DNA of 64,000 bases from Staphylococcus equorum (GCF_029024965.1 NZ_CP118982.1:1798001-1862000), one strand, 5' to 3'. Counted from the first letter of the stretch, positions 44,212-55,241 are shown. Notes: generated from the sequence alone by a model not told the origin. Numbers and translations are program-made.

Positions 44212-44311
44212 ATTTTACAATAATTTTTTTCGCACAAACACTTGTAATAATTGCGTAATATCTTAAAATTGATGTTAAGCCCTACAATTGTAGTATTAGG
44301 AGGTCAAAAAA

Positions 44312-45433
44312 GTGTCAAAATTTAAGTCTTTGCTTCTACTCTTTGGCTCGCTAATTTTACTTAGTGGTTGTGAGAATGTAGAAGTTTTAAACCCAAAAGG
44401 GCCAATGGCAAGTGATACGAAGTTCTTGATTATCTATTCAATCATCTTCATGCTTGCTATAGTTGTCGCTGTAATTCTCTTGTTCACAGTCTTTCTATTC
44501 AAATATAGAATGGGCAAAACAGAGGAAACAGGAAAGATGCATCATAGTTTTTTACTTGAATCGATCTGGTTCATTATTCCAATTCTCATTGTAATTGCTA
44601 TAGCCATTCCAACGGTTAAATCACTTTACATGTATGAGGAAACACCAGACAAAGAGGATGATCCAATTGTAGTTTATGCTACAAGTGCTGGTTACAAGTG
44701 GTTCTTTAGTTATCCTGAAGAAAAAATTGAAACTGTTAATCACTTAACAATACCGAAAGATCGTCCAGTTGTTTTCAAACTCCAATCAATGGATATGATG
44801 ACAAGTTTCTGGATACCACAACTTGGTGGTCAGAAATACGCGATGACAGGTATGACGATGGACTGGACATTAACATCCAGTGAAGAAGGTACGTTCCGTG
44901 GACGTAACTCAAACTTCAATGGTGAAGGTTTTTCTCGTCAAACTTTCGATGTTAACTCAGTAAGTCAAAGTGAATTTAACGATTGGGTCAAAGATGCTCA
45001 AAGTAAAAAAGAGTTAGATCAAGATACATTTGATAAGCAACTTTTACCAACTACTGAAAATGAAGAGTTAACTTTCAGTGGTACCCATCTAGCATTTGTT
45101 GATCCTGCAGCAGATCCTGAGTATATTTTCCACGCTTATGATCGCTTCAATTACGTACAGAAAGATCCGAACTTTAACACTGAAGAAGAATTAACTGAAG
45201 ATGTGTTAGATGAACCTGATCAACCTGCACGTAAACCGCAAATCACAAATGCGAACTATGAGAGACATGGTATGAAAGCCATGATTCTTGGCAACGATGA
45301 ACCATACAACAGTGAATTCAAAGGCGAAGAAAAACATAACGTCGAGGAAATGGACAAAATCTCTAAAGGTGCTAAAGACGAAAAAGTATCTGAAATAGAG
45401 AAAAAAGAGCATGAATCTGGAGGTGGACATTAA
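44312..45433 (+). CDS. qoxA: Quinol oxidase aa3 subunit II
   Basis: 373 residues with a GTG start behind AGGAGG. A lipoprotein signal ends LILLSGC (Cys20), then two membrane helices and the cupredoxin-like domain without the CuA ligands, as expected for quinol oxidases. The C-terminal extension is charged (Lys/Glu). First gene of qoxABCD, the main aerobic terminal oxidase. The stop overlaps the qoxB start by one base. Confidence 0.95.
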   Translation: MSKFKSLLLLFGSLILLSGCENVEVLNPKGPMASDTKFLIIYSIIFMLAIVVAVILLFTVFLFKYRMGKTEETGKMHHSFLLESIWFIIPILIVIAIAIPTVKSLYMYEETPDKEDDPIVVYATSAGYKWFFSYPEEKIETVNHLTIPKDRPVVFKLQSMDMMTSFWIPQLGGQKYAMTGMTMDWTLTSSEEGTFRGRNSNFNGEGFSRQTFDVNSVSQSEFNDWVKDAQSKKELDQDTFDKQLLPTTENEELTFSGTHLAFVDPAADPEYIFHAYDRFNYVQKDPNFNTEEELTEDVLDEPDQPARKPQITNANYERHGMKAMILGNDEPYNSEFKGEEKHNVEEMDKISKGAKDEKVSEIEKKEHESGGGH

Positions 45434-47421
45434 TGAATTTTCCATGGGATCAATTACTTGTTGAAGGTTCTTGGATGATTACAATGGCACAAATCGGTGC
45501 CCCATTTGGAATCATTGGACTAATCGCAGTAATTACTTATTTTAAATTATGGAAATATTTATACAGAGAATGGTTCACATCTGTCGACCATAAGAAAATC
45601 GGGGCAATGTACTTAATCTGTGCCGTATTAATGTTCGTTCGTGGTGGTATTGACGCATTAATGATGCGTACACAATTAGCGATTCCTAACAATACGTTCT
45701 TGGACTCAAATCACTATAACGAAGTTTTTAGTACACACGGTGTTATCATGATTATCTTTATGGCAATGCCTTTCATATTTGGTTTATGGAATGTCATTGT
45801 ACCTTTACAAATTGGTGCTCGAGACGTTGCATTCCCTGTATTAAATAGCGTAAGTTTCTGGTTATTCTTCTCAGGTATGATTTTATTCAACCTGTCATTT
45901 ATAATCGGAGGCTCACCTGCTGCTGGTTGGACTAACTATGCACCACTCGCAGGCGAATTCAGTCCCGGGCCAGGTGTCAATTATTACTTAATTGCAATAC
46001 AGATTTCTGGTATCGGTACACTGATGACAGGTATTAACTTCTTTGTAACTATACTTAGAATGAAAACACCTACAATGAAATTTATGGAAATGCCAATGTT
46101 TACGGTTACTACTTTCATTACAGCTTTAATCGTTATCTTGGCTTTCCCAGTACTAACAGTAGCATTAGCACTATTTACAACCGATAATATATTCGGTACA
46201 GCATTCTTTACAGTTGCTAATGGTGGTATGCCAATGCTTTGGGCTAACTTCTTCTGGGTATGGGGGCACCCCGAAGTATACATCGTTATCCTACCAGCAT
46301 TCGGTATATACTCTGAAATCATTCCAACGTTTGCGCGTAAACGCCTATTTGGTCACCAAAGTATGGTTTGGGCGACTGCAGGTATCGCATTCTTAAGTTT
46401 CTTAGTTTGGGTTCACCATTTCTTCACAATGGGTAATGGTGCATTAATTAACTCATTCTTCTCGATTTCAACAATGCTTATTGGTATACCAACCGGTGTC
46501 AAAATATTTAACTGGTTGTTCACGCTTTACCAAGGTCGTATTACCTTTGAATCACCAATGCTATTCGCATTAGGATTCATACCTAACTTCTTAATTGGTG
46601 GGGTAACTGGTATTATGCTTTCTATGGCAGCAGCAGATTACCAATACCACAACACGTACTTCTTAGTAGCCCATTTCCACTACACATTAGTAGCGGGGGT
46701 TGTATTTGCCTGTCTAGGAGCTTTAATATTCTGGTGGCCTAAGATGACTGGATTTAAGCTGAACGAGACATTAAATAAATGGTGTTTCTGGTTCTTTGTA
46801 ATTGGTTTCAACATTTGTTTCATACCTCAATTCATACTAGGTCTTGATGGTATGCCACGTCGTTTATACACTTATATGCCTGAAGATGGTTGGTGGTTAC
46901 TAAACGTAATTTCAACTTTCGGTGCCCTATTAATGGCATTAGGCTTTATGTTCTTAGTCGCAAGTATTGTTTACAGCTTCTTCAAAGCACCACGTGAAGC
47001 AACTGGTGATAATTGGGATGGCTTAGGTCGTACTTTAGAATGGTCAACTGCAGCTGCAATGCCACCTAAATACAACTTTGCTATCACACCAGACTGGAAC
47101 GACTACGATACATTTGTTGATATGAAAGAACATGGTCGTCATTATTTAGATAACCATAATTACACAGATATCCACATGCCGAATAATACGCCAGTTGGTT
47201 TTTGGATGGGAATATTCTTCACTATTGGTGGTTTCTTCCTAGTCTTTGAAACAATGCTACCGGCTATTCTTTGTTTAATTGGTATTTTCGGAACTATGAT
47301 TTACCGTAGTTTCCAAGTAGATCACGGTTATCATATTCCAGTTTCTGAAGTAATTGAAACTGAAAAACGTTTACGTGAAGCACGAATAAAAGAAAAGGAG
47401 GCTGTAAGTCATGAGTCATGA
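45433..47421 (+). CDS. qoxB: Quinol oxidase aa3 subunit I
   Basis: 662 residues with about 14-15 membrane helices. The haem-copper centre is seen in [19 protein letters not shown] (CuB His and cross-linked Tyr), VWVHHFF (CuB His pair) and [13 protein letters not shown] (haem ligands). It reduces O2 to water and pumps protons. It overlaps qoxC by 11 bases. Confidence 0.97.
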   Translation: MNFPWDQLLVEGSWMITMAQIGAPFGIIGLIAVITYFKLWKYLYREWFTSVDHKKIGAMYLICAVLMFVRGGIDALMMRTQLAIPNNTFLDSNHYNEVFSTHGVIMIIFMAMPFIFGLWNVIVPLQIGARDVAFPVLNSVSFWLFFSGMILFNLSFIIGGSPAAGWTNYAPLAGEFSPGPGVNYYLIAIQISGIGTLMTGINFFVTILRMKTPTMKFMEMPMFTVTTFITALIVILAFPVLTVALALFTTDNIFGTAFFTVANGGMPMLWANFFWVWGHPEVYIVILPAFGIYSEIIPTFARKRLFGHQSMVWATAGIAFLSFLVWVHHFFTMGNGALINSFFSISTMLIGIPTGVKIFNWLFTLYQGRITFESPMLFALGFIPNFLIGGVTGIMLSMAAADYQYHNTYFLVAHFHYTLVAGVVFACLGALIFWWPKMTGFKLNETLNKWCFWFFVIGFNICFIPQFILGLDGMPRRLYTYMPEDGWWLLNVISTFGALLMALGFMFLVASIVYSFFKAPREATGDNWDGLGRTLEWSTAAAMPPKYNFAITPDWNDYDTFVDMKEHGRHYLDNHNYTDIHMPNNTPVGFWMGIFFTIGGFFLVFETMLPAILCLIGIFGTMIYRSFQVDHGYHIPVSEVIETEKRLREARIKEKEAVSHES

Positions 47422-48016
47422 TGCAAACACAATTGATCAACGTTCGCATGAAGGTGAATTAAATAAGCTTGGCTTTTGGATTTTCCTTACAGCTGAATTC
47501 TCATTATTTGGTACGTTGTTTGCAGCGTTACTAACACTGCAACATGGTGGCGATTATGGTGGTAAAATGACTACCGAGTTATTTGAATTGCCCCTCGTTT
47601 TGATAATGACATTCGCTTTATTGATTAGTTCTTATACATGTGGTATTGCAATTTACTACATGAGAAAAGAAAAAGAAAAATTAATGATGATTTGGATGAT
47701 TATCACTGTATTATTAGGTGTCGTATTCGTGGGCTTTGAAATCTATGAATTCATACACTATGTACATGAAGGTGTTAACCTTTCTATTGGTTCTTATTGG
47801 TCTAGTTTCTTTATACTATTAGGAACACATGGTGCCCACGTATCGTTAGGTATCGTCTGGATTATCTGCTTATTAATTCAAGTAGCTATGCGAGGATTAA
47901 ATAAAGACAATGCTCCTAAATTATTTATAGTAAGTTTATATTGGCACTTTTTAGATGTTGTATGGATCTTCATCTTCACTGCCGTATATATGATAGGGAT
48001 GGTGTTTAGCGGATGA
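47411..48016 (+). CDS. qoxC: Quinol oxidase subunit III
   Basis: 201 residues, five membrane helices, matching the CyoC/QoxC type of subunit III ([46 protein letters not shown]). AAAGGAGG lies before the ATG, within the qoxB end. It overlaps qoxD by four bases. Confidence 0.96.
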   Translation: MSHDANTIDQRSHEGELNKLGFWIFLTAEFSLFGTLFAALLTLQHGGDYGGKMTTELFELPLVLIMTFALLISSYTCGIAIYYMRKEKEKLMMIWMIITVLLGVVFVGFEIYEFIHYVHEGVNLSIGSYWSSFFILLGTHGAHVSLGIVWIICLLIQVAMRGLNKDNAPKLFIVSLYWHFLDVVWIFIFTAVYMIGMVFSG

Positions 48017-48303
48017 ATACAATAGTAAAACACACAGTAGGTTTTATTGCCTCAATCGTTCTGACAATATTAGCAGTGTTTGTAACTTTATACACATCTA
48101 TGGAACTTAACGTTAAGATTACCATCATTTTTGGTTTTGCTTTTATACAAGCTGCAGTTCAATTATTAATGTTCATGCACTTAACTGAAGGTAGAGACGG
48201 AAACTTACAAGCATTTAAAGTTATATTTGCGATTATCATTACTTTAATTACTGTTATTGGTACTTATTGGGTAATGCAAGGTGGACACTCGGCTCACTTA
48301 TAA
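48013..48303 (+). CDS. qoxD: Quinol oxidase subunit IV
   Basis: 96 residues with three membrane helices, of the CyoD/QoxD family; [12 protein letters not shown] is typical. Last gene of qoxABCD, followed by a strong terminator. It assists assembly of the oxidase. Confidence 0.95.
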   Translation: MNTIVKHTVGFIASIVLTILAVFVTLYTSMELNVKITIIFGFAFIQAAVQLLMFMHLTEGRDGNLQAFKVIFAIIITLITVIGTYWVMQGGHSAHL

Positions 48304-48309
48304 TCCAAG

Positions 48310-48342
48310 AAAAGACTTCTCTAAAAGAGAAGTCTTTTTTTA
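48310..48342 (+). terminator. qoxABCD terminator
   Basis: GACTTCTCT (48313-48321) and AGAGAAGTC (48326-48334) with a short loop, followed by seven T. Confidence 0.88.
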
Positions 48343-48506
48343 TTATTAATTAAATTATAGAAGTTAGTTCCCGTTAAATTTTATGTTTTTTCCCTACTTT
48401 TATGCTCAACTTAAATATACATTAATTTATATACAACACTTTTAAAAGAAAACAATGTAAAATGGATCCATACAATAACAAAATGACTTAGGAGGACTTA
48501 ACAATT

Positions 48507-49415
48507 ATGAAACAACCAATCATTATAGATTCCGATCCTGGTATTGATGATGCCGCTGCTATAAGTATCGCGCTGAATCATCCCAACTTTGACCTACGAA
48601 TGATTACTACAATTAATGGTAATGTTGGCATTGAGAAAACTACAGCAAATACGTTGAAACTCAAGCAATTCTTTGCAAGTGACGTACCCGTTCATAGAGG
48701 GGCTTCTCAACCATTAGTTTCTGAGATTGTAGATGCAAGCCAAGTTCATGGTGAGTCAGGTATGGATGGTTATCCATTTCCTAAAGTAAATGAAAAAGAT
48801 TTAGCTTCAACACATGCTGTAGAAGCAATGCGAAAAGCTTTAATAAGTAGTGAGATTCCTATAACTCTTATACCTATAGGTCCATTAACGAATATTGCCT
48901 TATTACTTTCTACTTATCCAGAAGTAAAAGATTATATTAAGGAAATTGTATTAATGGGAGGCAGCGCAGACCGTGGTAATGTCACCCCTTTAGCGGAATT
49001 TAATATTTATTGTGACCCTGAGGCTGCACAAATCGTTTTTAATTCTGGTTTGCCTTTAACCATGGTAGGACTTGATGTAGCAAGAAGTTCAACATTAAGC
49101 CATGCATTTGTAAATAAACTACCAACACTAAATGAAACTGGTGATATGTTGCATCAACTCTTCAAGCATTACAAAGGCGATGATTTTGAAAAAGGGATTA
49201 ATGTATACGATGCATATACTGTGCTTTATTTGCTTCATCCTGAGAAATTCAATGTACAGGAAGCAGATGTACAAATAGAAACGAATGGTACATTTACAAA
49301 AGGTGCAACAGTAACTGATTTCAAATCTCGCTTCCCTAATTGTTCAGTGGTCATGTCCATTCATCCCGATACGTTTGAGGACATGTTCGTCAATGCACTA
49401 AAATACTGTAAATAA
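48507..49415 (+). CDS. Ribonucleoside hydrolase (IunH/Rih family)
   Basis: 302 residues. The calcium-binding Asp cluster DSDPGIDDA at 8-16 and the second cluster around EFNIYCDPEAA are diagnostic of inosine-uridine-type nucleoside hydrolases, which release bases from ribonucleosides in salvage. RihC-like by length; exact base preference is not known. AGGAGG precedes the ATG; monocistronic with a long hairpin downstream. Confidence 0.9.
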   Translation: MKQPIIIDSDPGIDDAAAISIALNHPNFDLRMITTINGNVGIEKTTANTLKLKQFFASDVPVHRGASQPLVSEIVDASQVHGESGMDGYPFPKVNEKDLASTHAVEAMRKALISSEIPITLIPIGPLTNIALLLSTYPEVKDYIKEIVLMGGSADRGNVTPLAEFNIYCDPEAAQIVFNSGLPLTMVGLDVARSSTLSHAFVNKLPTLNETGDMLHQLFKHYKGDDFEKGINVYDAYTVLYLLHPEKFNVQEADVQIETNGTFTKGATVTDFKSRFPNCSVVMSIHPDTFEDMFVNALKYCK

Positions 49416-49463
49416 GGTGAATATGATTTGTAGCATAATATAACTATTATTTATACTTAAGAA

Positions 49464-49531
49464 AAAACACTCCTAATACTGTCATCAAGTTAAAGGTTGT
49501 ACCTTTACACTTTACAGTTAGGAGTGTTTTA
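49464..49531. terminator. Long bidirectional hairpin terminator
   Basis: AAAACACTCCTAA (49464-49476) pairs with TTAGGAGTGTTTT (49518-49530). The loop holds further nested pairs: CTGT/ACAG and AAAGGT/ACCTTT. It serves the nucleoside hydrolase and the converging fmtA. Confidence 0.75.
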
Positions 49532-49568
49532 AATTACTTCATTTTAGGTTACTACAATAATCAAGTAA

Positions 49569-50717
49569 TTAATAACGTTGCCCTACTATATTATAAGGCT
49601 TGTCTTGTTTTAGTAATTTATTAAAAATATGTTTTATCTTTTCCTCATTATTCACATCATTATTTTCATAATTTGTCCCAAGCACCACAATATAGTCGTC
49701 ATTAAAATATGCCGTAAATACTTGTCCAAAAAAACCACCATTAATTCGATTTTTATTAGGAAGTGAATAAAAACCATAACGATACGCTTTTGGATAACGT
49801 GGCGTTAAACTTTCATGTAGTAAAGGCGTTGTTATATTATCTTTGAATAGTTCATTGTTTTGTAAAGTTAATATCAATTTCCCCATATCATGAGGGGTCA
49901 TATATAAATTACCAGCGCCTTAATATTGGTTTAAAACATTAGGCTTCTGCTTAACCGGTTCACCTGTATTTTCATCTTTTTTATAGCCTTCCGCCATATC
50001 TTTTTTGAAAGTTTCATCATTAAAAAATGCCGTGTGCTCCAATCCGTATGGCTTTGATAATCTGTTTTCGAAATTCTTTGAAAAAGATTTACCAGTTACT
50101 TCTTCTATCACACGAGATAAAACTAAATAATTAGCATCATTATATCTATTTTTATTATAAAATTTAGTCTCAATACCTTTGCGTTGTATTGACTGTACTG
50201 CATTATCTAGATTTTTATAAGAAGTTGAAGCTTTATATTTATATAAACCACTTTGATGAAGCATAAGTTGATTTAATGTAATAGGTTTGGATGTTTTGAA
50301 CCATGGCAAATATTGATGAACCACATCATTCATATTAATTTTTTGCTCATTTTCTAATTGCTTAAGCATTAATCCAGTGGTGAATTTTTGAGAAGATCCG
50401 ATTAAATATAATGTGTCTGCCCTATTCTTTTCATCTGTTTCAAAATTTTTGAAACCATATCCTTTATTTAATTTAAGTTGACCACGTTCAAAAACAGCTA
50501 TAGTGCCGTTAAAATTAACTTTTTCTAAATATTGATGAATCGCGTTTATTTGTGGGTTGTTTTTACCCATTACTGTTTTCAAATTATTCGTATGAATAAT
50601 TTGGTATTTCGTGTCTTGTTTATTATCTTGATAATATCTATATCCAATTGTAAAAGTGATTATTGTTAAAATAAAGATTAAAAAAATGATAAATTGTTTT
50701 AGTTTTTTTGATGTCAT
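49569..50717 (-). pseudogene. fmtA: fmtA interrupted by one in-frame stop codon
   Basis: Codons from 50717 read a membrane-anchored penicillin-binding-like protein: N-terminal helix (about 8-25), FNGTIAVFERGQLKLNKGYG and the active-site motif SSQK (Ser108, Lys111). The frame meets TAA at 49920-49922 after 265 residues (ending KPNVLNQY). The same frame then continues for 116 residues with typical FmtA C-terminal sequence: GAGNLYMTPHDMGKLI, YRYGFYS, GGFFGQVFTAYFND. So a single nonsense change splits an otherwise intact protein of about 382 residues, close to S. aureus FmtA (397). S. aureus FmtA is a D-alanine esterase acting on teichoic acids and affects methicillin resistance. A sequencing error or stop readthrough cannot be excluded. 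Confidence 0.88.
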
Positions 50718-50736
50718 CTTGCTGCCTCTACATAAA

Positions 50737-52395
50737 TTAATCTATATTTTGAATATAGTCTTTTTCAAATTGATCTGTAATTGCATCTATATCTTCTACA
50801 TTCAGAGAGAAATAGAGTTTAATTTTCGGCTCTGTTCCAGATGGTCTAAGCGCGATAAATCCATTATCAAAAATGAATCTAATCAAATCCGTTTTCGGTA
50901 ACGTTAATGCTTCTGTTGTACCTTCTATAACATTTCTATTTTCACCCGTATGATAGTCTTCTATTTGTTTTACATCCATACCACAAATTGAGAATATATC
51001 GTTATTTCTAAATTGACTCATTATATTCGAAATCTTTTCTACACCTTCGGCTCCTTCAAATGACGGTGCGAGTGTTCTATCTTTAAATGCACCAATATTT
51101 TGATAAATATCTTCCATAGTGTCTTTAAATGTTAAACCATTTTTAGATAATAGATTTTTATATTTAACTAATAAAGGTACCATTTGAATTGCATCTTTAT
51201 CTCTAGAAATTGATTTCGCTAAATAGCCGTGGCTTTCCTCAAATGCGAGTAATAATTGCGTCTCATTGTCTGCACCTTTTTGCTCAATTAAATCAGAAAT
51301 ATATTTAAATCCAGTCAGCACATTATTAACTTGTACATCTAACGCTAATGCTAATCTTTCTGCTAACTCACTTGTGACGATAGATTTAATAATGTAAAGT
51401 GGTGCGCCTGCTTCAACTAATTCTTGAAATCTCAATTTCATAAACAGTAACCCAATTTCATTACCATTAAAATATCTATATTCATTTTTTCCATAACGCT
51501 CAATAAAACCAAATCTATCTGCATCAGGGTCTGTAGCTATGATCAGTTGTGCGTCTGTTTTTTCTGCAAGTGCTAGGCCGTAATTAAAAGCAGTTTCATC
51601 TTCAGGATTAGCAATTTCTACAGTTGGGAAATTACCATCCGGTGTAGATTGCTCTTCTTCTATCACAAAATTTTGGTAATCCAATTCTGTTAATATATTT
51701 GAAACTAACGGTAAACTTGTACCATGTAAACTGGTTAATACTACTTTTGCACCTTTTTCATCAATCGAACCTACTAAATCTTTAACTTCACTTTTATATT
51801 TTTCAGTTACTTCACTAGTAATATATTTAATTCTATTATTTTCTTTTAATACTTCAAAATCGCCCTTTTTAATCGATAATGGAGATTCTATCGTATTAAT
51901 ATAATTACTAAGTTGTTCGGATTCATCAGGTAATAATTGGCCGCCTTTTTCATCATAAATTTTTATACCATTATAATTTTTAGGATTATGACTAGCTGTT
52001 ATCATCACACCTGCATCTGCATTCAAATGTCTAACGGCAAATGATAACTCTGGAGTAGATTTATAATCTTCTGATAAAATAGGTATAACATTATTGTTAG
52101 CTAGCACACTAGCCATTTCTTGTGAAAATGCTTTAGATAAAAATCTCGTATCAAAGTGTATTACTACAGTTGGTGAATCAATTTTACTTCTTAAAAATTG
52201 AGCTAAACCTAAAGCCACTTTGCGAATTGTAAATGCATTTAATCTTCCTGGTCCTAAGCCAAAAGTGCTTCTAATACCTGCAGTTCCAAAAGCTAAACTT
52301 CCTTTGAACCCTTCTTCTTTTTCTGTTTCAGTTTGTATTTCATAAAAATCTTTCACTAAACTCTCATCTATTTTATCTAACCATTCTTGCTTCAT
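50737..52395 (-). CDS. Phosphohexomutase (phosphoglucomutase/phosphomannomutase family)
   Basis: 552 residues from the ATG at 52395 behind GAGGAGG; a GTG two codons earlier is possible. All four family motifs are seen: phosphoserine loop TASHNP, Mg-binding DPDADR, sugar-binding FEESHGYL and phosphate-binding RPSGTEPKIK. The long form suggests an alpha-phosphoglucomutase of the PgcA/YhxB type, making glucose-1-phosphate for glycolipid and wall polymer synthesis. I did not assign the symbol because other mutases in the genome may be the orthologue. It lies next to fmtA and lcpB, both envelope genes. Confidence 0.85.
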   Translation of the reverse strand: MKQEWLDKIDESLVKDFYEIQTETEKEEGFKGSLAFGTAGIRSTFGLGPGRLNAFTIRKVALGLAQFLRSKIDSPTVVIHFDTRFLSKAFSQEMASVLANNNVIPILSEDYKSTPELSFAVRHLNADAGVMITASHNPKNYNGIKIYDEKGGQLLPDESEQLSNYINTIESPLSIKKGDFEVLKENNRIKYITSEVTEKYKSEVKDLVGSIDEKGAKVVLTSLHGTSLPLVSNILTELDYQNFVIEEEQSTPDGNFPTVEIANPEDETAFNYGLALAEKTDAQLIIATDPDADRFGFIERYGKNEYRYFNGNEIGLLFMKLRFQELVEAGAPLYIIKSIVTSELAERLALALDVQVNNVLTGFKYISDLIEQKGADNETQLLLAFEESHGYLAKSISRDKDAIQMVPLLVKYKNLLSKNGLTFKDTMEDIYQNIGAFKDRTLAPSFEGAEGVEKISNIMSQFRNNDIFSICGMDVKQIEDYHTGENRNVIEGTTEALTLPKTDLIRFIFDNGFIALRPSGTEPKIKLYFSLNVEDIDAITDQFEKDYIQNID

Positions 52396-52871
52396 ACTCA
52401 CTTTTCCTCCTCATATCTTTTGCTAAAGATATATCCATTTCAATTATTAATTTTAAAAATATTTTATAGAAAGCATTGTTCTTAAATTATAACGTAGCAA
52501 AGCCCTTTTTTCTTATATTTATAATTATTTTGTCATTTCCTTGAAACACAGTTATTGTTCACAAGATGATATTTCTATTATATATTATAGCTCATGTATC
52601 GCTATAAATCATTTCTAAGCAAATGACAATTTTGTTAGTTTCTACTGATAAATTCCAATATATAAGCATTATACTTCACATACCCTAATTTAATTTTACT
52701 TTAAACTTGAAAATAACACATTCATAGTTGATATTTACTAGCTATAGTAATAAAATTATAAGTTATAGTACATTTTCTTCTTTACAAATATTTAATATAG
52801 TTAAAAGAGCTATAACATTTAACGATAATATAGTAACATGTACAAAATCATATACATGGGGAGCTTCAAAC
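52396..52871. other. Divergent intergenic region, no gene seen
   Basis: About 475 AT-rich bases between the mutase and lcpB starts. TATAAT-like hexamers occur on both strands but no convincing -35 partners. No terminator, repeat or small gene with a ribosome site was found. Confidence 0.4.
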
Positions 52872-54176
52872 ATGAATAAATTTTTAAAATATTTTTTAAT
52901 ATTTCTATCTTTAGTTCTTGTCGTTGTTCCGGTTATATTTGCTATCATTCTACTCAAATCATCTCAAGGCGCTTTTGAGAATTCTTTTAACGATGGTGAC
53001 TCCTCTAGGAAATCAAACATTCGTGAATCTAAAGTCGATCCTTCTAAAGATCCTATTTCTATCTTATTTTTAGGTATTGATGGAAATAGTGGACGAGAAA
53101 AAAATGGGCAAAGTACTGAACAATCAAGAACCGATGCAATGATTCTTTCAACATTTAATTCCGATAAAGAACAAATAAGAATGCTAAGCATTCCTCGTGA
53201 TACAATCAGTTATATTCCAAAAGTAGGTTATTACGATAAAATCACTCATGCACATGCTTATGGTGGACCTACAGCTTCAATGGATTCTGTAGAAGCTACT
53301 TTAAACGTACCGGTTGATTATTATGTACGTATTAATATGGATGCATTCGTAGATGCTGTTGATGAACTTGGTGGCATTGAATATAATGTCCCTTATGACA
53401 TCAGTGAACCAAATACTGATGACAGTGGCAAAATAAAAGTTGAAAAAGGACATCAAAAACTAAATGGCGACGAAGCATTAGCAGTCGCTAGAACACGACA
53501 TCATGATTCTGATTTAAAACGTGGTCAAAGACAAATGGAGTTAATTAAAAAACTCTTTGCTAAGGCACAAAATGCTGGTTCCTTTAGTAAGCTAGATGAT
53601 GTTATTGAAATAGTTGGGAATAATTCAAAACATAATTTAAGCTATGATGAGGTAAAAGCTCTTGCAACATCTTATTTAAAAGATGATGTTGAAATCAAAA
53701 GTAAACAACTTAAAGGTGAAGATGATTACTTAAATGGAATCTATTATTACAATCCAGATATTAATAGTATTCAAGACACTTCAAATTTACTACGTGATGA
53801 TTTAAATTTACCTAAGATTGAAGATACAAGTGATTTCTTAAATCAACGTGTCACTGATTTTTATGGTACACTCGTACCACAAACAGAGTTAGACAGTAGT
53901 CTACTTAGAAAAAATCAAAATGATACTTCCAATGATAATGATGAAGACAATTCATCAGAATTAAATGGCACTGAAAACAATGATAATTCACAACAACAGA
54001 ATAACGATCAACAACAAATTGATCCTAATCAGCAACAAGTAGATCCTAATCAGCAACAAGGTAACCCTAACCAACAACAAAACAATAATAATCAGCAACA
54101 ACAGAATACCAATCAGCAACAAATAGATCCTAATCAGCAACAAAATACTCAAGAAGTACCAACTAATCAATATTAA
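52872..54176 (+). CDS. lcpB: LytR-CpsA-Psr family wall polymer ligase with Gln/Asn-rich tail
   Basis: 434 residues from the ATG at 52872 (GGGGAG eight bases ahead); a long upstream extension in frame has no support. One membrane helix (about 6-28), then the extracellular LCP domain with ILFLGIDGNSGREK, SRTDAMIL, LSIPRDTISY and ARTRHHDSDLKRGQRQ, the Arg/Asp residues that bind the polyprenyl pyrophosphate. It attaches wall teichoic acid or other polymers to peptidoglycan. The last 65 residues are almost all Gln, Asn, Asp, Pro, with repeats of DPNQQQ (18-bp units around 54010-54140). Gene order next to atl matches the S. aureus lcpB locus. Confidence 0.9.
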   Translation: MNKFLKYFLIFLSLVLVVVPVIFAIILLKSSQGAFENSFNDGDSSRKSNIRESKVDPSKDPISILFLGIDGNSGREKNGQSTEQSRTDAMILSTFNSDKEQIRMLSIPRDTISYIPKVGYYDKITHAHAYGGPTASMDSVEATLNVPVDYYVRINMDAFVDAVDELGGIEYNVPYDISEPNTDDSGKIKVEKGHQKLNGDEALAVARTRHHDSDLKRGQRQMELIKKLFAKAQNAGSFSKLDDVIEIVGNNSKHNLSYDEVKALATSYLKDDVEIKSKQLKGEDDYLNGIYYYNPDINSIQDTSNLLRDDLNLPKIEDTSDFLNQRVTDFYGTLVPQTELDSSLLRKNQNDTSNDNDEDNSSELNGTENNDNSQQQNNDQQQIDPNQQQVDPNQQQGNPNQQQNNNNQQQQNTNQQQIDPNQQQNTQEVPTNQY

Positions 54177-54197
54177 CTGTAGAGAGGAGCTCACTAT

Positions 54198-54668
54198 ATG
54201 TCACGCAAAACATACGAAAAACTTGCTCATATAAACGGAATGTTTAATGTTTTAGAACAACAAATGATACACAGCAAAGATATGGCGCTTTTTAGAAATG
54301 AATTTTTCTATGTCAATCATGAACACCGTGAAAACTATGAAGCTTTACGCATATACTATAAAGATAGTGATAATAATCCTATCATCGATGGTGCATGTTA
54401 TATTGTTGGACTTCCAGAAATATTCGAAAAAGTTGATGTTTTTGAATCAGAATTACCGTTTTCATGGGTTTATAATCAAAATGGTATTACAGAAACAATG
54501 AAAGAAATTAGCGTACCCATCCAATATCTTATTGCGGCTGCACTAGAGGTTACAGATGTTAATTTATTTAGACCATCTGGTTTTACAATGGGTATGAATA
54601 ATTGGAATATTGCACAAATGCGAATTTTTTGGCAATATACTGCGATAATTAGAAAAGAAGCACAATAA
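54198..54668 (+). CDS. DUF2538 family protein
   Basis: 156 residues, a soluble protein matching the staphylococcal DUF2538 family (SRKTYEKLAHINGMFN at the N-terminus; IFWQYTAIIRKEAQ at the end). The function is unknown. GAGGAG precedes the ATG and it starts 21 bases after lcpB, so the two are probably co-transcribed, ending at a strong hairpin. Confidence 0.85.
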   Translation: MSRKTYEKLAHINGMFNVLEQQMIHSKDMALFRNEFFYVNHEHRENYEALRIYYKDSDNNPIIDGACYIVGLPEIFEKVDVFESELPFSWVYNQNGITETMKEISVPIQYLIAAALEVTDVNLFRPSGFTMGMNNWNIAQMRIFWQYTAIIRKEAQ

Positions 54669-54674
54669 TCATTA

Positions 54675-54717
54675 AAAAACGCCCTATCATATTAAACTTT
54701 GATAGGGCGTTTTTTTA
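54675..54717 (+). terminator. Terminator of lcpB-DUF2538
   Basis: AAAAAACGCCCTATCA (54675-54690) with its complement, a loop of about 11 bases and a seven-T run. Confidence 0.88.
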
Positions 54718-54745
54718 ACCAAAATAAATGAAACGAGGAATAGTT

Positions 54746-55168
54746 ATGTTTAAAATTGTTACAACGCCTTCCATGATGGAAGATGCATATAGTGTACGAA
54801 AACAAGTATTTGTTCTTGAACAAGGTGTACCGTTAGAAAATGAAATAGATCAATACGAAGCTATTGCTACGCATATCATTGGATATGATGAAAACAACAT
54901 CCCCTTCGCCACTGGTAGATTTCGTCCTTATGACAATGCCGTTAAAATAGAAAGAGTTGCTATTATTTCATCTCATAGAAAATCTGGATATGGCAAACTA
55001 CTCATGCAATTTTTAGAAGAAATCGCTAAAAATCAAGGCCATCATTCCTTAATGCTAAATGCACAATGCCACGCTCAAACTTTTTATGAATCTCTTGGAT
55101 ATAAACCTTTTGGAAAGATTTTTATTGAGGAAAATATTGATCATATTGCTATGACAAAATCTATTTAA
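54746..55168 (+). CDS. GNAT family N-acetyltransferase
   Basis: 140 residues from the ATG at 54746 behind GAGGAA; an earlier in-frame ATG lacks a ribosome site. The acetyl-CoA loop is seen in RKSGYGKLLMQFLEE, preceded by the strand VKIERVAII, and the C-terminal half has LNAQCHAQTFYESLGY. It transfers an acetyl group to an amine; the substrate is unknown. It lies between lcpB-DUF2538 and atl, a fixed neighbourhood in staphylococci. Confidence 0.88.
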   Translation: MFKIVTTPSMMEDAYSVRKQVFVLEQGVPLENEIDQYEAIATHIIGYDENNIPFATGRFRPYDNAVKIERVAIISSHRKSGYGKLLMQFLEEIAKNQGHHSLMLNAQCHAQTFYESLGYKPFGKIFIEENIDHIAMTKSI

Positions 55169-55241
55169 CCCAATTTAATATGTTTTTGTATTTATATTGC
55201 AACTATCTTTTGTAATATTTCAATATTTTCAAAATTAAGCT

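Noticed and set aside
52728..52871. A 48-codon N-terminal extension of lcpB
   Set aside because: The ATG at 52872 has a proper ribosome site and begins with the usual membrane helix; the extension has no family likeness.
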